Numbered from the stretch's first letter, positions 31,101-38,531 are shown. The stretch: 64,000 nucleotides of DNA from an uncultured bacterium (GCA_950022495.1 CATLLJ010000009.1:29070-93069), one strand, 5' to 3'. The notes: generated by a model not told the origin, from the letters alone. Numbers and translations: made by a program.

Positions 31101-33073
31101 CCTTTAAAATCTGGAGTCATATACCTAAAAGCAGTATATGCATTATCTAGAATTGTAGAAATCTGAGCAACCTTATTTCCAGCAATACCAGAATTTAATG
31201 CTACAAATGCTGCAGCCAAAAAATTCCCTGTCGCTAACGTTGCAGCTAATTGGATTACGGTAAATAATCCTGCAAGAAATCCTCCACCACTTGGTTTTGT
31301 TGCATAAATATAATGGATATTTTCAATTGTAGGAGAGCCATCTTTTGATGATGTTGGAATATAAATATTAGAACCTTGAATAGGCAAATCCTCTCTTTTT
31401 GATTCAATTCCATTAGTTATATTTTTCATTTCATTTACTAGTGGACTATAATCTACAGGCTTTTGTTTTAATGTTATTTTATTATTTGTAGAATCCAATA
31501 CCATGAATGTGCCGGTTGCATCAAGTGAAGCTCCAGAAATTGAATCTCCATAACCATTCAAAATTTTACTTGTTTTTTCACAGTCAATAACTGTATGTTC
31601 AATGCCTGCTTCATCTACATAAGTTAAGGATACTTCTTTTGTTGCATAATTTTCATCATTTGATAAAATATCAGCCTGAACTTGTTTATCTCGTTTTAAC
31701 TGATTTGCAATATCTTCAAGATTATCTGTTTTTGATTTATCAAACAAAATTCCTAAATCACCATTATTAAAATCTTTAACAGTAACAGTATCCCCACTAC
31801 CATATGAAATTAATAAATCAGTACCGTTTAAACCACTCCAGGTATATGAAACTCCAGTATCATTACTATCATATTGTCCAGTAGTTTCATTATAACTACC
31901 ACCTGTTAAAATATTAGAATTTATATTTACACGACCATCTTTTACCTTATATACAATATCTTTTACTGAGGTTAAATTTTCATCTGTATCTTGAATAATA
32001 TCATTGCCGTCTCCAGTTTTAAATACATATTCATCATTTCCGTTGCCACCTAAAAGTTTATCGTTACCTTTGCCAGCATTTAATATATCATTACCAGAGT
32101 TCCCCCATAATGTATCATTTTTATTAGAGCCAATTAAACTATCATCATATTTTGAACCAATACAATAGCAATAATTATTAGGAAGTTGAAACTTGAATGA
32201 AGTTTCCAAAAGTTGCGTTTCCCCAAAATATTGCTCAATAATAGGTACCGCTTTATCTAAATTAGTTTTTGTAACCATAGCTGAAAGTAAGGCTTTCAAT
32301 GTAGTATTTGTATTATTTTCATCATAACCCCATAATGCTAAAGAATGACCTAGCGTCCAAATACCATCGGGCATAACGATATATTTACTAAAATCAGCAC
32401 CTAAATAATCTGAATGAGGTTTAAAATTGCCATCCATATAAATTCCATCTGGCAAATAATATCTAGTTTCACCTAAATGGGTGTTTAAACATCCAACAAA
32501 ATCATTCATATTTACATAATTTACAATATTTGTTGCATTTCCATTCGTTGGCATCTTTACTCCTGGAGCATTAAATGTTACAGCAGAACAATGTTTAAGA
32601 GCCGCAACATATTGAGCTAAAGCTCCACCTAAAGAGTGTCCTGTAATAGAAATTCGACAATTAGAATTTAAACTTGCAACTTTATCATAAAAATTTACCG
32701 CTGCATTGGCTTGTTGAGGTGTTAAATTAAATGCAATTTGAGCATCAGATATTAAAATATCTAAAGGAGAATCTGTACCCCTGTATGCAATTATAATTTC
32801 GTTGGTTATAGAATTCTTATAGGCGACTGCCGCAAAGCCACCCCAAGCTGTACCTACACCAGTTTCTTTATTTCCTTCAATTTCTAATACTGACCAATTA
32901 GAAACATCTGTGTTCGTATTTCTTCCCCATTCGTTTAAAGAAATTTGAGCATCATCATAAGTCATGTTTTCTTGATTATACTGTTTTAAATATGTAGCCT
33001 TTGCAAAGACTGATAATAATGCGGGATTTAAGATTGTCCCAGTTTCACTTTTCTCTAAAACCACAGATGTCAT
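22178..33073 (-). CDS. Giant RTX protein: N-terminal class-3 lipase-like domain, EF-hand-like segment, multiple RTX nonapeptide clusters and two YD/RHS-like repeat blocks; T1SS substrate
   Basis: Lipase motif ISITGHSLGGALAQYVAAL; LDLGDDGIETL...VVDKNNDGKI; many GGxGNDTLxGG repeats; YTYDSAGRMTRK / YTYNSAGLKTK YD repeats; no signal peptide; T1SS genes adjacent. Confidence 0.93.
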   Translation of the reverse strand: MTSVVLEKSETGTILNPALLSVFAKATYLKQYNQENMTYDDAQISLNEWGRNTNTDVSNWSVLEIEGNKETGVGTAWGGFAAVAYKNSITNEIIIAYRGTDSPLDILISDAQIAFNLTPQQANAAVNFYDKVASLNSNCRISITGHSLGGALAQYVAALKHCSAVTFNAPGVKMPTNGNATNIVNYVNMNDFVGCLNTHLGETRYYLPDGIYMDGNFKPHSDYLGADFSKYIVMPDGIWTLGHSLALWGYDENNTNTTLKALLSAMVTKTNLDKAVPIIEQYFGETQLLETSFKFQLPNNYCYCIGSKYDDSLIGSNKNDTLWGNSGNDILNAGKGNDKLLGGNGNDEYVFKTGDGNDIIQDTDENLTSVKDIVYKVKDGRVNINSNILTGGSYNETTGQYDSNDTGVSYTWSGLNGTDLLISYGSGDTVTVKDFNNGDLGILFDKSKTDNLEDIANQLKRDKQVQADILSNDENYATKEVSLTYVDEAGIEHTVIDCEKTSKILNGYGDSISGASLDATGTFMVLDSTNNKITLKQKPVDYSPLVNEMKNITNGIESKREDLPIQGSNIYIPTSSKDGSPTIENIHYIYATKPSGGGFLAGLFTVIQLAATLATGNFLAAAFVALNSGIAGNKVAQISTILDNAYTAFRYMTPDFKGLSAIFTNKSHGVITGAANGVDNIRVPSLWINEDYSYILDGIKYNKDGVKIVTRQVNPIKNILGYLGHYGNSNSQMFKLYASKWGNLLDNPSLSPNPFGALNLFDLIVNKNTNPNIPYSQNYSVNTSTGSISGSVNIETSNLLAPDYSTPEDTPKFELAVDRGCPLILDLGDDGIETLDIDETNIYFDTQNNGFATKTGWVSKNEGFLVVDKNNDGKITQQSEMFGSETKSGFEDLKAYDSNNDGVINSLDTKFNELKIWQDLNENGITDEGELKTLEQMGINSIGLNVVDLNLEHNQNTITGMSTYTTTDGKTHNIFNVNFAFNKIYTQYTGTYELSLDVLDMPWLRGYGLVKDLQLKMSEDESFKSYVKELSLMDDAKQIYNKMDEFLAKWIGCEDIDPAANQNGINSRELTILNKYLNLGLEGEISSDKKVFLDHAYLGLKNKIYANFIAQTSIGDAFEINYDYKTDSMLYNDNTYEKLITNLPNQKNFYASYIISSVLNDAGSLDGNKLAYTITQKGFGASLISYLNSGFQILDTGEVKMLDPNTPMYVIGTSGNDTITGTDNADIIYGMDGDDILIGGAGDDYLSGGNGNDILIGGDGNDTLDGGAGDDRLEGGYGNDTYIYDGQGKDTVIDERWVKIARQEWYQSGWWIFKRWKSRWVYQDQLVDAGNDTVIFGDNVKEKDVQISRKGNDLVFKLNGTDNKLTIKNWYSTKEQRVENFVFADGFVINHKQIMNTITDKLGNDNIIGTNEDNFILSKSGNDIINAKKGNDAIINHEGDTTYIFNKGDGNDIIMDYQGNDKIKLGNGILAKDVKYIRNNKDLIISINNMSDTITVLNWFISDDNKIEKIEFADGTIHTPIEVSNTLASTIATGYDDVIIGNEQDNILDGLAGNDYIEGRGGNDTLIGGLGKDIMKGGLGNDIYYVDNLGDQVIENEGEGNDTINTVVSYELPDNVENLNLIGNGNINGKGNNLNNVITGNAGNNIIDGVGGTNTLKGGKGDDTYIINAANVNDVIVENVSEGNDTVLSSVSYTLKAANVENIILTGNDNINATGNSENNYIEGNEGDNILSGGAGNDTLYGGGKGKDTLKGGTGNDTYIVDSSAVTVVENANEGTDTVISSINYTLTANVENLKLEGSSGIRGTGNALNNVITGNNQNNTFVGGKGNDTLKGGTGADTYIFNKGDGQDIIQENSPNSNAVDKIVFGAGITKNDVTFTRSGYDLIVAIKNTTDKITIKNSNLAFGSRIERFEFADGTYIDGNSLYTLTATASKQSLYSDVSYLNINSKASVVEREYYDEGGLKSETIYGTNAKISSKKIYDANGVLIQQNTYNTKGLITKEVKYKAANIIDTQKEYTYNSSNRVSKVKNYIGTGVDNTEEYTYNSAGLKTKTVIYKGTTTNKVYEIKYTYNSANKLSTETKTRCATSVVTDKTSYTYDSAGRMTRKHYQTGYDKAEPKLSGMTYTWTLGTEEDIRYSYNDAGKITRELTYGGYTKAVSKKVGTTTYNYGERATRKSKQVDYTYDTSGRITSKRTDVGYSKPTPKSSGMEYTWTMRSDEDITYSYNSSGKISKEVTNRAYTETVTKTVGGKKYTYGEWHMHKAQEIVYAYNGIGDITSKTTTVGYYNSSGTWAYRTNEKITYSYNANHQLSNIKTSSSYYDSGAYKLRTSRDVRYTYNDDCRITGEKVYKYHYNDKKVWTSYLVEQKTYKYDSEGRLILAQHFNNSKLVESIKYEYTTDANHYLTKQVIYKGVISNNSVSSYNKYQEVTINSYYNKLVGDASNNTLNGSNQSDNLQGGAGNDTLYGNAGNDILNGGAGADLMVGGTGNDTYVVDNVNDIIVEHANQGNDTVQTTLDNYTLGTNLENLTLLGTGNLTGKGNAYNNVMKGNSGNNTLYGYAGNDVIDGGAGSDTMYGGVGDDTYYVDNTGDRVIENANEGNDTVISSINYTLAANVENLYLASTAGAINGTGNSLNNKMVGNDDNNILDGKAGKNTLIGGKGDDTYIINSSNASDTIIENYDEGIDTIKSSVTYSLANIYNVENLTLTGTDNINGIGNDTDNYITGNSGNNILRGGEGNDTLYGAGGFDTLYGGKGNDKYIIDNVNAVVEELEDEGIDTVITSINYTLTDNVENLEMTGTANLKATGNDLNNIIKGNTGDNTFEGGKGNDTLYGDIGNDTYIFNRGDGIDTIYEKGSISKYTDTLKFGADITVDDVQFTKDGKDLVVSIIGTDDKVIIKNSNVNTESRIEQFVFADGTTINGEDFYKATATRNYWNVSSEFAIGNNVQSSSSNRSVDRYGKPNTEYFYDENGNLIEEVQYTYNISKNQNVDENGNVSYKYNYEKFSNKISYTYDENNRLLTKEDGTNISYYTYEARSGYNYAQIAQVYNNNNELVETITNFYDDNERLVRKNIVNEEARKDGEVNTYILYTYDELGKLTLEQVKRTSYNDRGTTVTNNMSKTAYTYHENGDLNMADTTSWYRKYSHNRTYTSDQVVYKYNDIGQVSSEIYFTGYYDEFPQEDGTVTLDYVRYKDVVNYKYVGKELTSKTTNSGYYNKTDKKWELHVSERHTYKYDNKTGFLIEDKIETGELVDGTWKTKLTEKYNYEYDRNYMISKITLTDYSMNSGGIEVQRIENTYDDKTGKLILTNTYIQNVLSESVKYEYVYDKDGVLLSQKIYNGDINNNSVTSYNFIKEVSINLYNNLIQGDGNNNVLYGGEQDDELIANSGNNILYGGLGNDTLVGNEYGNVLIGGKGDDTYVVGAPDPILENENEGIDTVKAAMTSYELPDNVENLILLGYENNLVGKGNALDNKITGSYGNDTLYGYDGNDTLNGYIGSDTLYGGAGNDTYVFSSYQGYKDNDIVSDDSGNDRILFTNSVDKSNIAIYQDGNDLIIDYGSNLGSDRITIKNQSNADNAIEKIELSDGSYISNSDINQIIQNMTAYAQNNAIEFTGIDSVKNNADLMNLVASAWHS
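22990..24240 (-). repeat. YD/RHS-like repeat block 2 within the giant RTX protein
   Basis: NTEYFYDENGNLIEEVQYTYN ... KISYTYDENNRLLTKEDG ... YTYDELGKLTLEQV ... VVYKYNDIGQVSSEI. Confidence 0.75.
25790..27240 (-). repeat. YD/RHS-like repeat block 1 within the giant RTX protein
   Basis: EYYDEGGLKSETIYG ... KEYTYNSSNRVSKVKNY ... TSYTYDSAGRMTRKHYQTGYD ... VDYTYDTSGRITSKRTDVGYS. Confidence 0.8.
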
Positions 33074-33088
33074 ACTTACCTCAACTTT

Positions 33089-34237
33089 CTAATATTTATA
33101 CAACATTGGCTGATTATTTTTATAACCACTTATATACACGGTATTGTTATCCATATTTACAAAATGTGTCATATAATATGAATCATTGGATATTTTATAA
33201 TTATTTATTTTATTGGTTTTATAATCATATACCGCATGTTCCAGAGATGTACCTCTAACATAATCAGGTTTAAAAAGACTACCTCTAACAAATAAAACTT
33301 TGCCATTATTTAACAAAAACCCATTATCACTTAAAGGTTTTGAAAGTTTGCTATAATATTCAAAAGATTTATTTTTAATGTCAAATTCAATAACATCTTT
33401 TTTATCTTTTCCGGCTCCAATAAATAAAATTGAGTCATTATTTATTTTAATAAGGGAACCTATATTTATATAACTTAATTTATTATAGTCAACAGGAATA
33501 TTTTTAGAAGTTTTATTTTCTAAATTAAAAATTTCCATTGCAAACAATTCCCTATTTTGAACAGTATTCAGAGGTCTTATTCCATAAATTAAAATTTCTT
33601 TTTGATTTAGTTGTATAATGTCTGAATCTGAATAATTATTTATTGTATATATATATTCATGTAAATTTGAGATATATTGTCCTTTAGGAGCAATAATTGA
33701 AAACTTTTTATCAACCAGATTAAAAACTTCAAAGTTACCTCCAGAGGATATAAAAACTTTTCCATCAGATAATCGAATTATATTAATGTTTATTTTATAT
33801 TTTAAATTTGTATTTGAAATTTGCGTAAATTTCTTATCTTTAATATTATAAATTTCTGCAATTTGTGAACAAGAATAAGAATTTTTACTATTATCAGAAC
33901 AAAAGCCACCTACAATTAAAATATTATTATTATCATATTTTATTGCACCATAATTATAACGAGGCACATTCATCGTAGCTGCTGTATTTATGAATTTATG
34001 GTCTTTAATATTATAGATTTTTGCAGAATTATAACATTTTGATGTTTTATTATAACTTCCCCCTGGAAAAAAAATTTCATTTTCACTTATCGGTACAGGT
34101 TGATTATTATCTTGTTGTTTAAAATCTAAATTTGTAAAAAAATCTTTTGCAGAACAACAACCAATTGTTAATACGGACAATGAAACACTGAACATTATCT
34201 TATATAGATTTTTTATTACTTTTTTCATCACTTCCAT
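33089..34237 (-). CDS. Kelch-like repeat exported protein (possible lipoprotein), cotranscribed with the RTX gene
   Basis: Signal-peptide-like N-term KIMFSVSLSVLTIGCC; repeated ILIVGGF / VFISSGGNFEVFNL / ILFIGAGKD blades; 15-bp gap to RTX start. Confidence 0.7.
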   Translation of the reverse strand: MEVMKKVIKNLYKIMFSVSLSVLTIGCCSAKDFFTNLDFKQQDNNQPVPISENEIFFPGGSYNKTSKCYNSAKIYNIKDHKFINTAATMNVPRYNYGAIKYDNNNILIVGGFCSDNSKNSYSCSQIAEIYNIKDKKFTQISNTNLKYKININIIRLSDGKVFISSGGNFEVFNLVDKKFSIIAPKGQYISNLHEYIYTINNYSDSDIIQLNQKEILIYGIRPLNTVQNRELFAMEIFNLENKTSKNIPVDYNKLSYINIGSLIKINNDSILFIGAGKDKKDVIEFDIKNKSFEYYSKLSKPLSDNGFLLNNGKVLFVRGSLFKPDYVRGTSLEHAVYDYKTNKINNYKISNDSYYMTHFVNMDNNTVYISGYKNNQPMLYKY

Positions 34238-34386
34238 TAGTTCATCCCTCGCTTTTAAAATACTACTAAAACTTTTATTGACTAGTATCCAATCGGCTAT
34301 ATTTTTTTTAGTAAAAGTTTTTTCATTTTTAATATTACCTCTAATTGCAAGAATAATCTTGTTTTTAACAAAAAATAACCTTATAT

Positions 34387-34881
34387 TTATTTTAAATATA
34401 TGGTTATTTGCTGTAATATTTCTTCAAAATCATCATCAGTAAGTTTGAGATAAGGTCTTGCAGGGATTTCAACTTTTTTATTTCTCCCAGCTTTACCACC
34501 GAGTTGATGAATCGCGGCATAATCAAGATTTGAACCTATGACGGCGGAATTATCGTCATATTGAGTGTTAACAGAGGAGGCGAGTTGACCTGAAACTTGC
34601 AAAATTTTTCCAGACCATTTCTTTTCCTTTTCCTTACTCTTACTCTTTCTTGTCTTCTGTTTCTGCTTTGCCTTTATTCGATTTTCTTTTGTAATCTCAG
34701 AAAGTTCACTCCATTTGTCAGGTCTGCCCTCTTCTTTAAAGTTTTCCTCTGTTGATGATGCAAAAATACCTGCGATATTTTTCATTAACGGTCGCAGGTT
34801 TTCGCCACGTTTTGCAAGTTCGAGCAATTTTTCATTGACAGCTTTATTATCGATTTTTATTTCAATCGGATCTTTTGCCAT
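34387..34881 (-). CDS. Mu gpG-like phage virion morphogenesis protein
   Basis: NLRPLMKNIAGIFASSTEENFKEEGRPDKWSELSEITKENR ... LQVSGQLASSVNTQYDDNSAVIGSNLDYAAIHQLGGKAGRNKKVEIPARPYLKL. Confidence 0.88.
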   Translation of the reverse strand: MAKDPIEIKIDNKAVNEKLLELAKRGENLRPLMKNIAGIFASSTEENFKEEGRPDKWSELSEITKENRIKAKQKQKTRKSKSKEKEKKWSGKILQVSGQLASSVNTQYDDNSAVIGSNLDYAAIHQLGGKAGRNKKVEIPARPYLKLTDDDFEEILQQITIYLK

Positions 34882-35683
34882 TAAAAATGTCCTTTATCGG
34901 ATAATTAGCAATCAATAATTCCTTGAATACTTTGTTGGCTCTGCCTGCTCCCTGACGGTTATTGATTCCGTTTTGTCGTTCAACTTCAACCATTTCAAAG
35001 TCTTTGTACAGTTCTCTGATTTTCGGAGAATCATCGTAGGAAAGCAAAAACCTGCCTTTGATATTTTTTAGAGTTTCGCATAAACCTTCATGGTCGAAGT
35101 CTTCAGTTGATGTAACTTCATAGCCGCAACCAGTTGAATATGGAGGATCACAATAGAAAAATGCATTTTCAAAATCATATTGAGTAATCAGTTTCTTGAA
35201 GTCACGATTTTCAATCATAACTTTATCGAGACGTTTGTGTATTGCATCAATTTTCTCAGGAACGTTCTTTAATGATTTGCAGGCACCACCTGAAGAACAT
35301 TTTACTGTTCCAAAAGTATTGCCTTTACCTCCGAATGAACGTGTAATCAAATAATAAAATTGGACAGCTTTTTGAATATCTGTAATTGGAGTTGAATTCA
35401 TAAATTGGAAGAAAATTTCACGAGAGCCAAGAAGATAATTAAACTCCTCTTTAAAAGCATTCGGGTGATATTTCACGATGCGAAACAGATTCACAAGACG
35501 GCTGTCGAGGTCGTTATAGATTTCTAAATCAGCCCATTTATCTTTATAAAACAAAATCCAACCGCCACCGCCAAATGGTTCAAAATATGATTTGATATCT
35601 GTTGGAATCAATGGCTCAATTACTTTTCTGAGTAATCTTTTTCCACCTACCCAATTAATGAGAGATTTTTTATCAATAGTCAT
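34862..35683 (-). CDS. DNA adenine methylase (Dam-type, phage-associated)
   Basis: INWVGGKRLLRKVIEPLIP, YFEPFGGGGWILF, FFYCDPPYS (DPPY), FLLSYDDSP. Confidence 0.92.
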   Translation of the reverse strand: MTIDKKSLINWVGGKRLLRKVIEPLIPTDIKSYFEPFGGGGWILFYKDKWADLEIYNDLDSRLVNLFRIVKYHPNAFKEEFNYLLGSREIFFQFMNSTPITDIQKAVQFYYLITRSFGGKGNTFGTVKCSSGGACKSLKNVPEKIDAIHKRLDKVMIENRDFKKLITQYDFENAFFYCDPPYSTGCGYEVTSTEDFDHEGLCETLKNIKGRFLLSYDDSPKIRELYKDFEMVEVERQNGINNRQGAGRANKVFKELLIANYPIKDIFNGKRSD

Positions 35684-35733
35684 TTCAAACTCCTTTTAAG
35701 TTATATTCAAATAGCGTTCAAATAGTGTTCAAA

Positions 35734-36348
35734 TTAATCAACTAATGCTGATGCCGGATTATGAGACCACCCGACGTCAGGTGCAATTTTCTTGCCCGTT
35801 AAAGGATCGGTGTAAACAGTAACGGATTTGTATTCACCCGATTTTTTAGATACAAGATGCATTTCTTCAGACAAGTTCCCGGAAGATGAACTAACCAGAA
35901 TTTTATTTTTATCAACTTTATACTGCGAAATAGCATTCACCCGGCATCGGCAATGCCAACCATTAGGTGGGTAAAATGCTTTCCAAAACGGATTGTCATA
36001 ACGATAAACAAGTCCGTTGAGCATAGCGTGTTCGGGTCGGGTTGATGCATCCATAACAGCAACGTATTCCCAATATGGTCGGTTGTCGATGTTTTCCAAC
36101 TGAGTATTGTATCGTCCTGTTTGATATGCAGTTTGCATATTTACTCGATAAATCGTTTTGAGGCGATACATCGAGCCGAGTTGAACTTTTTCTGCAACAC
36201 CTGAAGAGTCAACCACAAATTGTTCACCCCACCAACCTTTCTTTTGAAGAATTGGTTTGAGTTCCTTTTGAAATTCGTGGAAAGTTTTACCTTCAGAAAG
36301 TGCTTTATCAATGGATGAACGGATATCTTTTAAAATATCCTCTCGCAT
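35734..36348 (-). CDS. Phage head morphogenesis protein (Mu gpF / SPP1 gp7-like), probably N-terminally truncated
   Basis: YRVNMQTAYQTGRY ... PYWEYVAVMDASTRPEHAMLNGLVYRYDNPFWKAFYPPNGWHCRCRVNAIS. Confidence 0.87.
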   Translation of the reverse strand: MREDILKDIRSSIDKALSEGKTFHEFQKELKPILQKKGWWGEQFVVDSSGVAEKVQLGSMYRLKTIYRVNMQTAYQTGRYNTQLENIDNRPYWEYVAVMDASTRPEHAMLNGLVYRYDNPFWKAFYPPNGWHCRCRVNAISQYKVDKNKILVSSSSGNLSEEMHLVSKKSGEYKSVTVYTDPLTGKKIAPDVGWSHNPASALVD

Positions 36349-36433
36349 ACACTAATATCTAACGCGAGCATTTTTAGTAAAGGGAAATGGGTATCCAATG
36401 GCAAAGTGTATCTGCCACGTAAATACCCATCAA

Positions 36434-36658
36434 TTAGGGTAACGCTGTCGATTTTGATTTAATTTCTTCATCCTCAAGTTTTTCTTGAACCTCAACTTCA
36501 AGAGAGGAATATTTAATTTCATAGGATTTACCGCCTTGAACAGTAACTTCACGAGCAATGTATTTGCCCTTTTGAATCGCAATTCTAAGAGAGCGATTGC
36601 TGCTTAAGCCTTTGGCTTTTGCCACTTCATTAATATTAATATATTCTTCGTTTTTCAT
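36434..36658 (-). CDS. Fragment resembling the N-terminal DNA-binding domain of a Mu-type transposase
   Basis: INEVAKAKGLSSNRSLRIAIQKGKYIAREVTVQGGKSYEIKYSSLEVEVQEKLED; only 74 aa, no DDE catalytic domain. Confidence 0.6.
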   Translation of the reverse strand: MKNEEYININEVAKAKGLSSNRSLRIAIQKGKYIAREVTVQGGKSYEIKYSSLEVEVQEKLEDEEIKSKSTALP

Positions 36659-37180
36659 AGCACAAACACATTACCTCTGAAGACGGAGAATTGGAACACT
36701 ATTTCCGAGTGTTTGTGTCTGTTTTGTATCAATTTAAATCAAGGGGGAACTTTTCTCAAACCCCCTGACATTTTTTCTCATTTTTAAAATCGTTTTTCTA
36801 AAACTCTATGAAATTTTATTTCCGACTTTTTTGTAAAAATTTCCGACTAAAATTTCAAAAGTCCTGTACCAAATTTCGCATTTTAACCGCCCAAGATTTA
36901 AACACCCTCTAAACTACGGCTATAATTGGGGTTGAGGGCAACTGTCCAACCTCGGACAAATTCGGACAGTTCAAAGACTTTTCAAGACAATTCAAATGCG
37001 AATTTTGGAATAGTTCCGACAGGTAAATTTCAAACACACAGGGCATTTTCGGCTTTTTCGCATTTCAGCCGCCATCTCGCAACTGTCCTGTCAAATTATA
37101 AAAAAATAAAGTTATAACAAAATATTTTTTTATTTATTTTTAATAAAATTGTGCAAGGGAAATAAGCTTAAAATAAAAAA

Positions 37181-37201
37181 GACACCTAATGGTGTCTTTT
37201 T
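37181..37201 (-). terminator. Intrinsic terminator downstream of the displaced tRNA-Phe 3' end (attL side)
   Basis: GACACC-taat-GGTGTC flanked by A and T runs. Confidence 0.7.
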
Positions 37202-37253
37202 AAATGGTGCCGCAACTCGGAATTGAACCAAGGACACAGGGATTTTCAGTCCC
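37199..37253. repeat. attL: 55-bp direct repeat containing the 3' 49 nt of tRNA-Phe
   Basis: tttaaatggtgccgcaactcggaattgaaccaaggacacagggattttcagtccc, identical to 45568-45622. Confidence 0.92.
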
Positions 37254-37402
37254 AGTGCATAAAAAATCCATAACAATATGTAACACTTAAACGCAATAAT
37301 AGCTTGATTTTATTAAAAATAAGTGTTATAACTTATTATAGATTTTTAGCATTTTTTAGGAATAAGTGCGTAAAAAGTGCGTAATTTTTTAAGGCGGGAA
37401 AT

Positions 37403-38467
37403 ATGGCTACTATAAGAACTTTAACCAAAAAGAACGGTAAGAAAACATATCATGTTGAGATTAGAATTAAAGGGTACGAAACTATGCGTGCGACCTTTGA
37501 TAGATTAACTGACGCGAAAACTTGGGCTGCAAAATACGAAAGCGATATGAAACTCGGCAAAAAGATTAAGAAAGCAGAATCGACTCATCACACTTTAGCC
37601 GAACTTATCGACAGATATATAGAATACGAACTTCCGCAAAGGAAATCCGACCATAAGAAATTCAAAATGCAACTAACCTGGTGGAAGGATAAAATCGGAC
37701 ATCATATGTTGTCAGCCATAACTCCGAGCCTTTTATCACAATACAAAGATATACTTGCTAATGAACCAAGTCCTAAACCTAAAAAAGGCAACACCACAAG
37801 AAGCGGAGCAACTGTAAACAGATATATGGCTTGCTTATCAACAGTATTAACAAAAGCTGTCAAAGAATGGGAATGGCTTGATGAAAACCCGATGTTTAAA
37901 GTTTCTAAAAAACAAGAAACGCGAGGACGTGTGCGTTACCTGACAGAAGATGAAAAAACAAGGCTTCTGACAGAATGTAAAAAAATCTCTCAAGAACTTT
38001 ATATTGTCGTACTTATTGCGATTTCAACAGGTGCAAGATATTCCGAAATTACTAACCTAAAATGGCAGAATATAGACTTCAAAAATAAACAATTCCATTT
38101 CCTCAATACAAAAAATGGAGAAGACAGAGGTGTACCTATTGCAGATATAGTATTAAAAGAGCTTGAAGAATATTCCAAAGTCAGAAAACTCAAATCCGAT
38201 TACATCTTTGCAAACAATGAAGGTAAGAAAATCTACTTTAGAACAATGTTTTATAAAGCTGTAGAAGCCGCTAGAATCGACGATTTTCATTTTCATGACC
38301 TAAGACATACAGCAGCCAGTTATCTTGCGATGAACGGTGCCAGCTTGCTTGATATAGCCGACATTTTAGGTCATAAGACACTACAAATGGTTAAACGATA
38401 TTCACACTTAACTAAAAAACACACCTCTGAACTTATCAACAGAATAGCCCAAAAGGAATTAGGATAA
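37403..38467 (+). CDS. Phage-type tyrosine recombinase/integrase
   Basis: STGARYSEITNLKWQNIDF; FHDLRHTAASYLAMNGASLLDIADILGHKTLQMVKRYSHL (catalytic R, HxxR, Y). Confidence 0.95.
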   Translation: MATIRTLTKKNGKKTYHVEIRIKGYETMRATFDRLTDAKTWAAKYESDMKLGKKIKKAESTHHTLAELIDRYIEYELPQRKSDHKKFKMQLTWWKDKIGHHMLSAITPSLLSQYKDILANEPSPKPKKGNTTRSGATVNRYMACLSTVLTKAVKEWEWLDENPMFKVSKKQETRGRVRYLTEDEKTRLLTECKKISQELYIVVLIAISTGARYSEITNLKWQNIDFKNKQFHFLNTKNGEDRGVPIADIVLKELEEYSKVRKLKSDYIFANNEGKKIYFRTMFYKAVEAARIDDFHFHDLRHTAASYLAMNGASLLDIADILGHKTLQMVKRYSHLTKKHTSELINRIAQKELG

Positions 38468-38531
38468 ATAATAAAACTTAATAAGTCAATACAATGTATT
38501 GACATTTACAACACAATAGGAAATAATATAA

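Noticed and set aside
22178-33073. Short-period DNA repeats resembling a CRISPR array, and plus-strand ORFs (for example 27784-28050, 26285-26692)
   Set aside because: Repeats follow the RTX/YD protein periodicity with no uniform repeat/spacer pattern and no cas genes; plus-strand ORFs are antisense artefacts of repetitive coding sequence.
37199-37253. Apparent second tRNA-Phe at the left end
   Set aside because: Only the 3' 49 nt of the tRNA are present; the D-arm and acceptor 5' strand are missing, so this is an att remnant, not a functional tRNA.
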